A stretch of DNA of 64,000 nt from CAVTWS01 sp963732655. Its GTDB lineage: Bacteria; Actinomycetota; Acidimicrobiia; Acidimicrobiales; SHLQ01. The translations under genes and the position numbers were made by a program. Where the stretch lies: positions 744,001 to 808,000 of the forward strand of contig CAVTAI010000001.1 of assembly GCA_963732655.1 (NCBI GenBank), written 5' to 3'. The notes below the pieces were generated by a model, which saw only the letters and a list, made by a program, of their open reading frames with translations, was not told where the DNA came from and made no database searches. Positions 43,265 to 51,182 of the stretch are shown here, one piece after another (positions within the stretch are counted from its first letter, which is position 1; every line of letters starts with the position of its first letter).

Positions 43265-43789
43265 CTAGCGGCGAGAGGAGCGACGACCCCGATCCTGCGC
43301 CGCCGAACGTCCACCCTTGGGAACTGGCGTGCGACTCTCGAACACGCCGTAACGGGCCGCCCACAACCCGGCCAGGCCGAGACCCCACATCGGTACCAAC
43401 ACACCGAACGCCAGCGATGTGAACACCCGGATCGACGCCGTGGCGAGTCCGACGACGACCTGGACCGCCAACGCCGCCCGGAACCCTCGCCGTATCTCGT
43501 CGGGCGCGGTGCCGGCCAGGAAGTACAACCCACCGATGCCGATCGCCTCGTACCGGCTCCGCTCGACCCCCCCGGCGAACGCCAGGAGGAAGGCGACGCA
43601 ACCGGCCCCGAACAACACCAGCGCCACCGTCACCGCCGGGATCCACACCACATCGGGGTCAGGGGCGATGGTGGCGACGACGGCCGTGACCGTGAACGCG
43701 ATCGTGCCCACCCAATCGAGTTTGAGCAGCGTGTCGGGCCCGGCGGCGACATCAGCGGTGTCCGGGCGGGACGGGTGGTCGTCATCCAT
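43265..43789 (-). CDS. Membrane protein, four predicted helices
   Basis: 174 residues from the ATG at 43789, with GGAGGAG at good spacing inside the end of the mannosyltransferase gene. Helices: LDWVGTIAFTVTAVVATIA, VVWIPAVTVALVLFGAGCVAFLLAF, GIGGLYFLAGTA with ALAVQVVVGLATASIRV, and FTSLAFGVLVPMWGLGLAGLW. The C-terminus is basic (KGGRSAAQDRGRRSSRR). Similar actinobacterial membrane proteins of unknown function sit next to glycosyltransferase genes. No domain is named. Confidence 0.75.
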   Translation of the reverse strand: MDDDHPSRPDTADVAAGPDTLLKLDWVGTIAFTVTAVVATIAPDPDVVWIPAVTVALVLFGAGCVAFLLAFAGGVERSRYEAIGIGGLYFLAGTAPDEIRRGFRAALAVQVVVGLATASIRVFTSLAFGVLVPMWGLGLAGLWAARYGVFESRTPVPKGGRSAAQDRGRRSSRR

Positions 43790-44957
43790 GGCTGGAGTCT
43801 CCTCCATGGACGCCGCCTCGGTCCGAACTCGGCGAGAATGCACCGGTCAGCGCCTGGTCGAGTCGCCGAGCCAGGACGTCGTACGCGAACTCGTCCACCG
43901 CCCGCTGACGGGACCGCGTCGCCATGGCCGCCCGACCCGCGTCATCGCCGAGCACCTGTCGAAGCGCCTCGGCAACCGTCGCAGGGTCGGAACTGTCGTC
44001 GACGACGAGGCCGGTCTGGCCATGCTCGACCGCCTCGGCCGCTCCCCCGCTGTCGCCGGCCACCTGGGGCACACCAGCGGCGGCCGCCTCGACGAAGACG
44101 ATTCCGAAACCTTCCTGTTCGAGCCCGCCCCACCGGTTGCGGCACAACATGGCGAACACGTCGCCGCAACCGTAGAGCAACGGGAGATCGTCGTCGGGGA
44201 CGCGACCCAGCAGCTGGACCGGCGCTTGCTCCTCGGCGACGAGGCGCTCCAACCGCCGTCGGTCCCGTCCGGATCCGGCGATCGCGATCCACACGTCCGG
44301 GATGTCACGCCGCACGATCGCAGCGGCGCGAATGAGGGTGTCCATGCCCTTGCGCGGCACCAACCGGCTGACGCTGACCACGAGCGGACGGTCGACGGGC
44401 AGCCCGAGGCGACGGCGAGCCTGCGCCCGGTCGAGGTCGTCGAGGGGCACAAACCGATCGGGGTCAACGCCTGGCGGCACGATGACAGTCGGGAGATCGC
44501 GCCCGGCGGCCCGAACTCCCTCCGCCGCTGGGTACCCCCCGGCCGCGATCACGAGCTGAGCGCCGTTGAGCACCCGCGCCAGTGCCTGGCGCACGCCGGG
44601 CAGCCGGCCCGGGACGGTGACCTCGGCGCCGTGCAGCACCACGGCGTAGGGCAGATCGAGGTGGGGGCCGATGAGGCCGAGGGGCACGGCGGGGTCGAGC
44701 ACGACGAAGTCCGCGCCACAACGGCGAGTCACGTCGTCGATCCGGCCCGGCAGCCACGGATACGGGGCCAGCCACGCCTCCGGGGACCGGATGATGGCAT
44801 GATCCTGGGCCCGGTCGAAGGTGTCGGATCCGGCGTACGGTGTCGTGTAGACCACGACATCGTCGGGCGGCAGTCGGCGCCACAGCTCCCACAGGTAGGA
44901 CTGGATGCCCCCCACCTTCGGCGGGTAGTCATTCGTCACGAGAAGATGGCGGGTCAC
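43782..44957 (-). CDS. GT4 glycosyltransferase, PimB-like mannosyltransferase
   Basis: 391 residues from a GTG overlapping the queG stop (GTGA). GT-B fold: HLLVTNDYPPKVGGIQSYLWELWRRL at the N-terminus with the glycine-rich loop, VVLHGAEVTVPGRLPGV, VIVPPGVDPDRFVPL, RPLVVSVSRLVPRKGMDTLIRA, LLGRVPDDDLPLLYGCGDVF and EQEGFGIVFVEAAAAGVPQVAG (EX7E). This matches the phosphatidylinositol mannosyltransferase PimB' group, using GDP-mannose at the cytoplasmic face. The exact acceptor is an inference from sequence resemblance. Confidence 0.83.
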   Translation of the reverse strand: MTRHLLVTNDYPPKVGGIQSYLWELWRRLPPDDVVVYTTPYAGSDTFDRAQDHAIIRSPEAWLAPYPWLPGRIDDVTRRCGADFVVLDPAVPLGLIGPHLDLPYAVVLHGAEVTVPGRLPGVRQALARVLNGAQLVIAAGGYPAAEGVRAAGRDLPTVIVPPGVDPDRFVPLDDLDRAQARRRLGLPVDRPLVVSVSRLVPRKGMDTLIRAAAIVRRDIPDVWIAIAGSGRDRRRLERLVAEEQAPVQLLGRVPDDDLPLLYGCGDVFAMLCRNRWGGLEQEGFGIVFVEAAAAGVPQVAGDSGGAAEAVEHGQTGLVVDDSSDPATVAEALRQVLGDDAGRAAMATRSRQRAVDEFAYDVLARRLDQALTGAFSPSSDRGGVHGGDSSHG

Positions 44958-46186
44958 GGGCGGTCGAGCTCCGCTCGCACCCCAGGATCACGGTCGAGCT
45001 CCGCTCGCACCCCAGGATCACGGTCGAGCTCCGCTCGCACCCCAGGATCACGGTCGAGCTCCGCTCGCACCCCAGGATCACGATCGTCGAGAACGGAGGC
45101 GAGCAGATCGTCTCGCCCGAGCCGGCGGGCCGCCCACACCGCGTGGGCTCGGACGACCGTTCGGGTGTCGGCCAACGCGCGCTCCAAGAGCTCGGCCACC
45201 CGTGGATGGCGGCCGTCGCCCACGTTGCCGAGCACGATCAGGGCGTTTCGCCGCAGGTAGGCGGGATCTCGGTTCGGGATGTACCAGCGCCCGAATCGCT
45301 CCAGAAGCGTCGAGTCGGACGCCTCCAGCAGTTCGGCCACGGGGACGAACGGCTCGGCGTCGGGTTCGGCAGCCGATCGGCGTTCGTTCGACGGCCGATT
45401 GACCGGACACACGTCCTGGCAGTCATCGCATCCGTAGAGTCGATCGCCCAGCGCCGCCCGGTACTCGACCGGAAACGTCCCCGCTTGCTGCACCAGCCAC
45501 GCCAGGCAGCGGCGGGCGTCGAGCACCCCGGGCGCGGCGAAGGCGTCGGTCGGGCAGGCGTCGAGGCACCGGCGACATGGACCGCACCGGTCAGCGATCG
45601 CTTCGTCGTCGACCGGCAGCGGAGCGTCGGTCACCACGGACCCCAGAACCACCCTCGATCCTCGGCCCGGCATCAGCAGCGTCGTGTTCTTCCCGTACCA
45701 GCCGAGCCCGGCCCGATGCGCTACCGCCCGGTCGACGAGAGCGTTCTCGTCGGCGACAACGACCGCCCGCCAACCGTCCGCCCGGAGTCGTTCGGCGACG
45801 GCATCGAGGCCGTGCCGGAGGTCGGCGTAGTGGTCGTGCCAGGCATAGGCCGCCACACGCGCCTGCCCGGCGGGATCAGGGACGCCGGCGTGGTCCGGAG
45901 GGGCCGGCTCGCGGGCATAGGACCGAGCACCGACCACGATCGAGCGGGCATTGTCCAGGACCCTCGTGGGCGTCGTGGATCGTTCCGGGTTGCGGTAGGT
46001 GAACGCCATCCCGGCGTGCAGTTTGCGGGCTCGGCGGGTCTCCAGGTGGACCCGGGTCGACTCGAACGGATGCGCCGAACAGACCCCGACGGCGTCGAGG
46101 CCGTGCGCCAGCCCCGTGGCCACAACGGCCTCCCGTAGGCCGGCGTCGACGAGAACCTCACTTAGGCCGGCATGGTCATCACCCAT
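44954..46186 (-). CDS. queG: Epoxyqueuosine reductase QueG
   Basis: 410 residues. The last enzyme of queuosine synthesis; a cobalamin-dependent iron-sulfur protein. Motifs: cobalamin-side residues in VADENALVDRAVAHRAGLGWYGKNTTLL, GSRVVLGSVVTD, then two 4Fe-4S clusters CGPCRRCLDACPTDAF and GCDDCQDVCPVN, and C-terminal HEAT-like repeats (YLRRNALIVLGNVGD, VVRAHAVWAARRLG). The end consists of four identical RDPGVRAELD units from a 30-nt array, which extend the last helical repeat. Divergent from the DUF305 gene across 53 bp. Confidence 0.93.
   Translation of the reverse strand: MGDDHAGLSEVLVDAGLREAVVATGLAHGLDAVGVCSAHPFESTRVHLETRRARKLHAGMAFTYRNPERSTTPTRVLDNARSIVVGARSYAREPAPPDHAGVPDPAGQARVAAYAWHDHYADLRHGLDAVAERLRADGWRAVVVADENALVDRAVAHRAGLGWYGKNTTLLMPGRGSRVVLGSVVTDAPLPVDDEAIADRCGPCRRCLDACPTDAFAAPGVLDARRCLAWLVQQAGTFPVEYRAALGDRLYGCDDCQDVCPVNRPSNERRSAAEPDAEPFVPVAELLEASDSTLLERFGRWYIPNRDPAYLRRNALIVLGNVGDGRHPRVAELLERALADTRTVVRAHAVWAARRLGRDDLLASVLDDRDPGVRAELDRDPGVRAELDRDPGVRAELDRDPGVRAELDRP
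44961..45082 (-). repeat. 30-nt tandem repeat, four identical copies, in the queG 3' end
   Basis: Copies start at 44961, 44991, 45021 and 45051 (core GGTCGAGCTCCGCTCGCACC). They encode RDPGVRAELD and end one codon pair before the queG stop, which overlaps the mannosyltransferase start. The fourth unit (45051) differs only near its far edge (CGATCG). Confidence 0.95.
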
Positions 46187-46239
46187 CGCCGTCCATCATG
46201 CTCGGTGATGGGCGTGACACCACGCCGGGAGGAACGACG

Positions 46240-47085
46240 ATGGACACCGGCCACGCGGAAGCCACACCGGATGAGCAGCCACCGCCTCGCAGCCCAGCGG
46301 TGGAGCAGCCACCGCCTCGCAGCCCAGCGGTGGAGCAGCCACCGCCTCGCAGCCCAGCGGTGGAGCAGCCACCGCCTCGCAGCCCAGCGGTGGAGCAGCC
46401 ACCGCCTCGCGCCCTCGCCACCGTGCTTCCCCGCTCGAGGTCGCAGGTGGCCGTGGCGGTCGCGGCGCTGATGTTCCTGGCCGGAGCGGCCGGGTATGCC
46501 TTCGGCCGACGGGGTGCGAGCGACGACCTCGGCGGTGATACCGCCGACGTCGGCTTCCTGTACGACATGGCGGCCCATCACCAGCAGGCGCTCCAGCTGG
46601 CCAACCTGGAGCTGACCAACGGCACCGATCCGGACGCCCAACGCTGGGCGCGCGACATCCTCAGGGGTCAGGCCTACGAGATCGGGCTCATGGAGATGAA
46701 GCTCGGCCAGCTCGGCCATGACCCGGCCGACCGACCCGACGCCGCCATGGAGTGGATGGGTGCGCCCGTCGATCCCGCATCCATGCCCGGGCTGGCGTCC
46801 ACCGATGAGCTGGCCGTGTTGGCCTCGGCGAGCGGTGCGGACGCCGATGCGCTGTTCTATGCCCTGATGATCGACCACCATCGAGCCGGGGTCGCCATGG
46901 CTGAGAGTGGGGCAGCTGAGGCGGGCGATGACTGGGTGGCCGATACCGCCGGCGCCATGGCCCGGATCCAGACCAGCGAGATCGCCGAGATGACTGCGGA
47001 CCGGGATCGGGCCGGGCTCAGCACCACACCGCCGGGGTACGTCGCCGATGACCCCGCCGAGCTGGCCCACGAGCACGGGGGCTGA
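46240..47085 (+). CDS. DUF305 membrane-anchored protein with proline-rich repeat stalk
   Basis: 281 residues from the ATG at 46240, preceded by GGGAGGAAC. The cytoplasmic N-terminus is built of the decapeptide PPPRSPAVEQ, four copies plus a partial. A membrane helix follows (VAVAVAALMFLAGAAGYAFG, about residues 70-90) and then two DUF305 halves, each with the HH motif: FLYDMAAHHQQALQLANLEL and FYALMIDHHRAGVAMAES. DUF305 proteins are periplasmic or cell-surface four-helix metal-binding proteins, sometimes linked to copper. Metal and role here are unknown. Confidence 0.88.
   Translation: MDTGHAEATPDEQPPPRSPAVEQPPPRSPAVEQPPPRSPAVEQPPPRSPAVEQPPPRALATVLPRSRSQVAVAVAALMFLAGAAGYAFGRRGASDDLGGDTADVGFLYDMAAHHQQALQLANLELTNGTDPDAQRWARDILRGQAYEIGLMEMKLGQLGHDPADRPDAAMEWMGAPVDPASMPGLASTDELAVLASASGADADALFYALMIDHHRAGVAMAESGAAEAGDDWVADTAGAMARIQTSEIAEMTADRDRAGLSTTPPGYVADDPAELAHEHGG
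46273..46412 (+). repeat. 30-nt tandem repeat, four copies plus a partial, in the DUF305 gene
   Basis: Unit starts at 46273, 46303, 46333, 46363 and (partial) 46393, with core AGCAGCCACCGCCTCGCAGC. They encode PPPRSPAVEQ just before the membrane helix. The first four appear identical. Confidence 0.95.
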
Positions 47086-47107
47086 CCCGCCGGTCGATGC
47101 CGGAGCC

Positions 47108-47341
47108 TCACTGACCCGCCCGGCGATGCCGGAGCTGGGGAACGAGGCCGGCCTCGGCGAGCAATCGCATTGCCCGGAGGTCGGCCAGGTCGACGACGAC
47201 GGCATCATCGGCGTCACGCCCGCACAGAAAGGTGACCACGCAGTCGTCGCAGGTCGCAGTGTGTTGCATGACGCAGTCGTCGCAATCGATCACCAATGGA
47301 TCGGGTACCGGTGGTGGAGCGGTGGTCGAGAACAGCGGCAC
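47108..47341 (-). CDS. Small cysteine-rich protein with paired CxxC motifs
   Basis: 77 residues from the GTG at 47341, chosen for GAGGTG six bases upstream. An earlier GTG at 47401 is possible. Core: VIDCDDCVMQHTATCDDCVVTFLCG, giving C-x2-C, then C-x2-C and a further C. The second half is VVVDLADLRAMRLLAEAGLVPQLRHRR. It looks like a zinc or iron-sulfur binding mini-protein of the kind found as uncharacterised genes in actinobacteria. No function is known to me. It lies convergent to DUF305, 22 bp apart. Confidence 0.72.
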   Translation of the reverse strand: MPLFSTTAPPPVPDPLVIDCDDCVMQHTATCDDCVVTFLCGRDADDAVVVDLADLRAMRLLAEAGLVPQLRHRRAGQ

Positions 47342-47428
47342 GGGACACCTCGCGGGTCGATCGGTCGAGACACGACAGACCCTACGAAGGGGGTATGACA
47401 CTTATGGACCCGTCGCCGGCCTCAGGCG

Positions 47429-47473
47429 ACGTCGCGTGCGCTGAGTGTCACTGGGCGATACGGAGCGCACACG
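47429..47473. repeat. REP-like palindromic element, copy 1 (degenerate)
   Basis: The 45-nt stretch matches 47954-47998 at about 39 positions. It holds the palindrome GCGACGTCGC at its left edge and an imperfect hairpin around GTGTCACTGGGCGATAC. Confidence 0.7.
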
Positions 47474-47950
47474 TTTGCCGAAGGATGCCGCCCGGCCCGG
47501 CGGTGCCCGGCTCCGTCATCGGGGCAACGTCGGCCGCCGTGGTTCACCAGGTCCCCGGACTGTCATCTCCGCGCGACGACCGGCCGATCGTGGTCGTCGA
47601 GGCCGATCGTCCGGCCCGCACGAAGGGTGTGAACGTGGTGCGTTCCGTGTATCCGTTGCCATGCCAGACCTGGAACACCACCCGTGTCGCCACCCCCGCC
47701 GCCACGCAGGATCTCATCGAACGGCTGCCCTCGCGAGCGGTGAGTGGCCGACGGTTGCTGCTTCGTTTGCTCGCCGACCGGACGTCGGGGTTGGGTCATC
47801 GCAGCCGACTGGAACAGAACGTCGCGCGTTGGCTCGACGAATCGGGGTTGCGCGGATGGAGGCGGAACCACCCCGTACCGGTCGGCCGAACACCAGCGAG
47901 CGTTCGCCCGCGTCGTCGAGGCCCTGACCACGGTGCTGGACACCAGGACC

Positions 47951-47998
47951 CGCACGTCGCGTGCGATGCGTGTCGCTGGGCGACACGGAGCGCACGAG
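47951..47998. repeat. REP-like palindromic element, copy 2 (two perfect hairpins)
   Basis: Hairpin one is CGCACG-TCG-CGTGCG at 47951-47965. Hairpin two is CGTGTCGC-TGG-GCGACACG at 47969-47987, an 8-bp stem with a 3-nt loop. This two-hairpin layout is that of repetitive extragenic palindromes. The copy lies just before the stop of the convergent dehydrogenase gene. Confidence 0.75.
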
Positions 47999-48029
47999 TT
48001 CGTCCAACACGCCGACGCCCGGAGCGGCC

Positions 48030-48944
48030 TCACACCATGAAGACGCCGCCATTCGGGCGCAGGGTCTGACCGGTCATGAATCGTGAGGCCGGGCCGGCCA
48101 GGTACAACATGGCATAGGCGATGTCGCTGGCCTCTCCCGTCTGGTTGAGGGGCGAGCCGGCGGCGCGGTTCTCCAGGATTTTGGTCCGGGCCTCGGGATC
48201 GACGATTCCGTCCGCACCGGTGAAGTGGATGGCCGTCATCGGCGATTCCACGAAACCTGGAGAGACCGCGTTGACCCGGATCCCAAGCGGGCCGAGCTCC
48301 GCGGCCGATGTCTTGGTGAGATGCATCACCGCAGCCTTGGTCATGCCATAGACCGACAGGGTCGGGGCCGGCATGTCGCCGCCCGCGGAGGCGATGTTGA
48401 TGATCGAACCGCCCCCTCCGGAGCTCATCACCCGGCCGGCCGCGGCGACTCCCCAGTAGACGCCCAGCAGGTTGACATCGAGGATGGCGCGGACGTCGTT
48501 CTCTTGGGCCTGCAGGACCGGGAAGTAGCCGATGATGCCGGCCACGTTGGCCCACACGTCGACCCGACCGAGCGTCTCCACCGCACCATCAGCCAGATCC
48601 TCGACCTCGGCTCGCTCGGCCACGTTGGTCGGCGCGACGACGCAGCGCCGCCCCGTCTCTTCGACCAGGGCCGCCGTGGCGGCCAGGCCATCGGCGTTGA
48701 CGTCAGCGAGCACGATGTCGGCACCAGCGCGAGCAAACGTCACCGCCGCCTGGCGGCCGATCCCACTGGCGGCGCCGGTCACCACGGCCACCCGCCCGGC
48801 GAGGGAGAACGCGGCGTCGTGCGAGGCCTGGTCGTCGACGCCGGGCAGCGCAGATCCGCCGGTCCCTGCTGACGCCGCGGCCGCGGCGGCTTCCTCTTCG
48901 GCCTTCTTCTGGGCCGCGTACCGCAGCCCCGAGATCAAGTCCAC
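48030..48944 (-). CDS. Short-chain dehydrogenase/reductase with helical N-terminal extension
   Basis: 304 residues. The first 45 residues are an unusual helical, alanine/lysine/glutamate-rich extension (AAQKKAEEEAAAAAASAGTG) before the SDR core: AVVTGAASGIGRQAAVTFA (TGxxxGxG), VDVWANVAGIIGYFP (NAG variant), SIINIASAGGDMP with the catalytic serine region, and SVYGMTKAAVM (YxxxK). C-terminus MTGQTLRPNGGVFMV is a typical substrate/tetramer end. NAD(P)-dependent oxidoreductase of unknown substrate, next to an LLM oxidoreductase. Confidence 0.86.
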   Translation of the reverse strand: MDLISGLRYAAQKKAEEEAAAAAASAGTGGSALPGVDDQASHDAAFSLAGRVAVVTGAASGIGRQAAVTFARAGADIVLADVNADGLAATAALVEETGRRCVVAPTNVAERAEVEDLADGAVETLGRVDVWANVAGIIGYFPVLQAQENDVRAILDVNLLGVYWGVAAAGRVMSSGGGGSIINIASAGGDMPAPTLSVYGMTKAAVMHLTKTSAAELGPLGIRVNAVSPGFVESPMTAIHFTGADGIVDPEARTKILENRAAGSPLNQTGEASDIAYAMLYLAGPASRFMTGQTLRPNGGVFMV

Positions 48945-48957
48945 GGGTCGTCGACCG

Positions 48958-50106
48958 TCAGCCGAACATGGCCGTGTAGTCGACCCGGTGGCCCCGGCGT
49001 TCGAGCTCGGGGATCACCTGGGTACCCAGCAGCTCGATGCCGCGCATGACCTTGTCGTGGGGCAGCCGGCCGAACTGCACGTAACACAGCAGCTGGTCGA
49101 CTCCGGCCTCCTCGTAGCGGAGGATCTTGCGCAGGCATTCCTCGGGCGTGCCGATGATGATCATGTCCTCATCGGTGTACTTGTTGATGTCGATGTTGCC
49201 CTCGATGGTGGGCTTGAGCAACGGAAACACCGCGTCCTTTTCCTCCTGGGAGAGGTGCTTCATCTCCCATTCGAGCGTGAACTCGGCCAGGTGCCGGTAC
49301 CACCAGGTGACGGAATCCCAGAGGCCATACTTCGCCGCGTCGTCGAGATCGTCGACGCAGTGGACGAGGGTGTAGGCACCCACCCGGTCGTTCTTGAACG
49401 CGGGGACCGGCTGCTCGCATTCGGCCTGTCCCTTGCGGTACAGCTCGATGTGCGCGGCCATGGCCTCCACGGGCTGCATCAGGGCGAACGACAACAGACC
49501 GAAGCCGAGCTGACCGGCCCGGTAGGCCGATTGCTCGCCCGCGGCCGCCAACCAGGCCGGCGGGTGGGGATCCTGATAGGGGCGAGGGCAGATGAACCGT
49601 TCCGGGAAGTCGATGTAGTCGCTCTTCCACGACATCCGCTCGTTCTGCCACACGTTGACGACGAAATCCACGCCGTCACGCCACATGTCCCGGGATCGAT
49701 CGTCGGCGGGCACGTGGAACGCCAGCTGCTCATTGGGAGTCGACCGACCGGTGCCCCACTCGACCCGGCCCCGGCTCAAGAGGTCGACCGTGGCGACCTT
49801 CTCGGCGACGCGGATCGGGTGCTGGAACCCCGGCGGCATCAGCACGACACCGAAACCGAGACGGATGTTCTCCGTCGCCTGCGACAGTGCACCGAGGATG
49901 ACCTCGTTCGACGGAGAGGCCGACCGCATCTCCCGGAAGTGGTGCTCGACCACCCACACGGTCTGGAAGCCGAGCCGGTCAGCCAGCTTGATCTCCTCGA
50001 ACGCCTCGTAATAGGTGGCCTGCTCGGCTTCTTTCTGTCCGTACGGGAACGGTTTGTCGTACGGCCCGATCTTGGGCTGGAACTCGTAGAGCAGGTCGAG
50101 CTTCAC
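48958..50106 (-). CDS. LLM-class flavin-dependent oxidoreductase (luciferase-like)
   Basis: 382 residues from the GTG at 50106 with GAGGGGG upstream. Luciferase-like TIM barrel: KLADRLGFQTVWVVEHHFREM, LSQATENIRLGFGVVLMPPGFQHPIRVAEKVATVDLLSRGRVEWGTGR (the LSxGR motif), and C-terminal MIIIGTPEECLRKILRYEEAGVDQLLCYVQFGRL. Probably uses FMN or F420 to oxidise a small organic molecule. Divergent from an IclR-type regulator, which may control it. Confidence 0.9.
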   Translation of the reverse strand: MKLDLLYEFQPKIGPYDKPFPYGQKEAEQATYYEAFEEIKLADRLGFQTVWVVEHHFREMRSASPSNEVILGALSQATENIRLGFGVVLMPPGFQHPIRVAEKVATVDLLSRGRVEWGTGRSTPNEQLAFHVPADDRSRDMWRDGVDFVVNVWQNERMSWKSDYIDFPERFICPRPYQDPHPPAWLAAAGEQSAYRAGQLGFGLLSFALMQPVEAMAAHIELYRKGQAECEQPVPAFKNDRVGAYTLVHCVDDLDDAAKYGLWDSVTWWYRHLAEFTLEWEMKHLSQEEKDAVFPLLKPTIEGNIDINKYTDEDMIIIGTPEECLRKILRYEEAGVDQLLCYVQFGRLPHDKVMRGIELLGTQVIPELERRGHRVDYTAMFG

Positions 50107-50149
50107 GGTGTGTCCCCCTCGGCCCCCCGGATGCCTCCGGAGCAAGCCT

Positions 50150-50178
50150 TTGCATTGTCGAAGTCAGCTTTGTAATGT
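50150..50178 (+). promoter_or_regulatory. Candidate promoter of the IclR-type regulator
   Basis: TTGCAT (50150-50155) and TAATGT (50173-50178) lie 17 bp apart on the plus strand. This would give a leader of roughly 70 nt to the ATG at 50258. The segment lies between the divergent LLM and IclR genes. The boxes fit a housekeeping sigma promoter only partly. Confidence 0.45.
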
Positions 50179-50204
50179 CCGACGGCATCGAACCACACCG
50201 CATA

Positions 50205-50249
50205 ACAGGCCGTCAATCGGCCTCCGGAGACACAGGCCGTCAATCGGCC
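50205..50249 (+). promoter_or_regulatory. Duplicated palindromic site upstream of the IclR-type gene
   Basis: ACAGGCCGTCAATCGGCC occurs at 50205 and 50232 (27-bp spacing). Each copy holds the palindrome GGCCG-TCAAT-CGGCC (50208-50222 and 50235-50249). The second copy ends 8 bases before the start codon. Paired palindromes on one DNA face near the start of an autoregulated gene are a plausible IclR-family operator. Confidence 0.5.
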
Positions 50250-50257
50250 GCCGGCTG

Positions 50258-51127
50258 ATGGCCCGGCCTGCGCTGGCGGCCGACCGCGCCCTCGACGTGA
50301 TCGATCTGCTCGTCCAGCAGCCGGGACAGCGGTTCACGTTGACCGAGATCGGGCGGTCGACCGGCGTCAACCCCGCCTCGCTCCACGCGCTGTTGGCCGT
50401 GCTCGAGCGCAAGGGATTCGTCGAACGCCACCCCCACCACCGCACCTACGGGCTCGGAGCCGCCCTCGTCGCCGCCGGCACGGTCGCCGCCGATCAACAC
50501 GCCGGTCTCCGGGAAGCGGCCCGTCACCTCGACCGCCTCAGCGCCGACCTCGGGCTCGAGCTCGTGCTGACGGCGCCGGCCGGGATCGACATCATCATCG
50601 TCGGCCGCTGCGGCCACCACTCGGCGTTCGGCAGCCCTCTGCGGGTCGGGCAACGCCTCCCGCTCACCCCACCGCTCGGCACGGTCTTCCTGGCCTGGGC
50701 GCCCGAACCCGAGATCGACGCCTGGCTGGCCCGGGCCGACCCATCGCTCGGGCCGAGCGGCGTGGCCGGTCTGCGTCGCCAACTCGAGCTCGTGCGTGAA
50801 CGCGGGTATGCGGTGGCTCTCGAATCGGAAGCGCGACGCACTTTTGCCACAGCCGTCGCCGGGCCCGATCCCGGCGACATCGACCAGCTGCTCGCGCAGC
50901 TCGTCCATTCCCGCTACCACCTGGAATCGGTCGACGACGAACGCACCTACGACGTCGTCATGACCGCGGCGCCGATCTTCGACGAGCAGGCCCGCGTGGC
51001 GGCGGCCATCACCGCATCCGGATTCGCTCCCGGTCAGACTGCCGCCGACATCCGCCGCATCGCCGATGCGCTGGCGGGCGCAGCCACCGTCATCACCAAA
51101 CGCACGCTCGGGCGGCTGCCCACGTGA
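50258..51127 (+). CDS. IclR-family transcriptional regulator
   Basis: 289 residues from the ATG at 50258. N-terminal winged helix-turn-helix: ADRALDVIDLLVQQPGQRFTLTEIGRSTGVNPASLHALLAVLERKGFVERHP. The C-terminal ligand domain has GIDIIIVGRCGHHSAFG, VGQRLPLTPPLGTVFLAWAP, and the serine/arginine-rich RERGYAVALESEARRTFATAVAG. It probably controls the LLM oxidoreductase upstream (divergent) or the SDR downstream (55 bp, same strand). An in-frame earlier ATG at 50108 runs through the promoter repeats and is unlikely. Confidence 0.9.
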   Translation: MARPALAADRALDVIDLLVQQPGQRFTLTEIGRSTGVNPASLHALLAVLERKGFVERHPHHRTYGLGAALVAAGTVAADQHAGLREAARHLDRLSADLGLELVLTAPAGIDIIIVGRCGHHSAFGSPLRVGQRLPLTPPLGTVFLAWAPEPEIDAWLARADPSLGPSGVAGLRRQLELVRERGYAVALESEARRTFATAVAGPDPGDIDQLLAQLVHSRYHLESVDDERTYDVVMTAAPIFDEQARVAAAITASGFAPGQTAADIRRIADALAGAATVITKRTLGRLPT

Positions 51128-51182
51128 GCGCCAGCCGACCTGACCAACCGTCGACGATCGAAAATCACCACCAGGGGGAACC

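Larger units (their letters stand above)
47342..48029. other. Gene-poor stretch with a decayed endonuclease-like frame
   Basis: No intact gene is convincing here. In the plus frame around 47690-47900 the peptide DLIERLPSRAVSGRRLLLRLLADR and then SRLEQNVARWLDESGLRGWRRN resembles the N-terminal part of DUF559-type (endonuclease-like) proteins. The expected core (VDFAWP...EVDG) does not follow. The stretch is bounded by two copies of a 45-nt element at 47429-47473 and 47954-47998. It looks like a remnant of an inserted or deleted gene between repeats. Confidence 0.4.

Noticed and set aside
47429..47998. Attachment sites of an integrated element
   Set aside because: Only about 0.5 kb lies between the copies, with no integrase or other mobile gene. 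Palindromic structure fits REP elements better.
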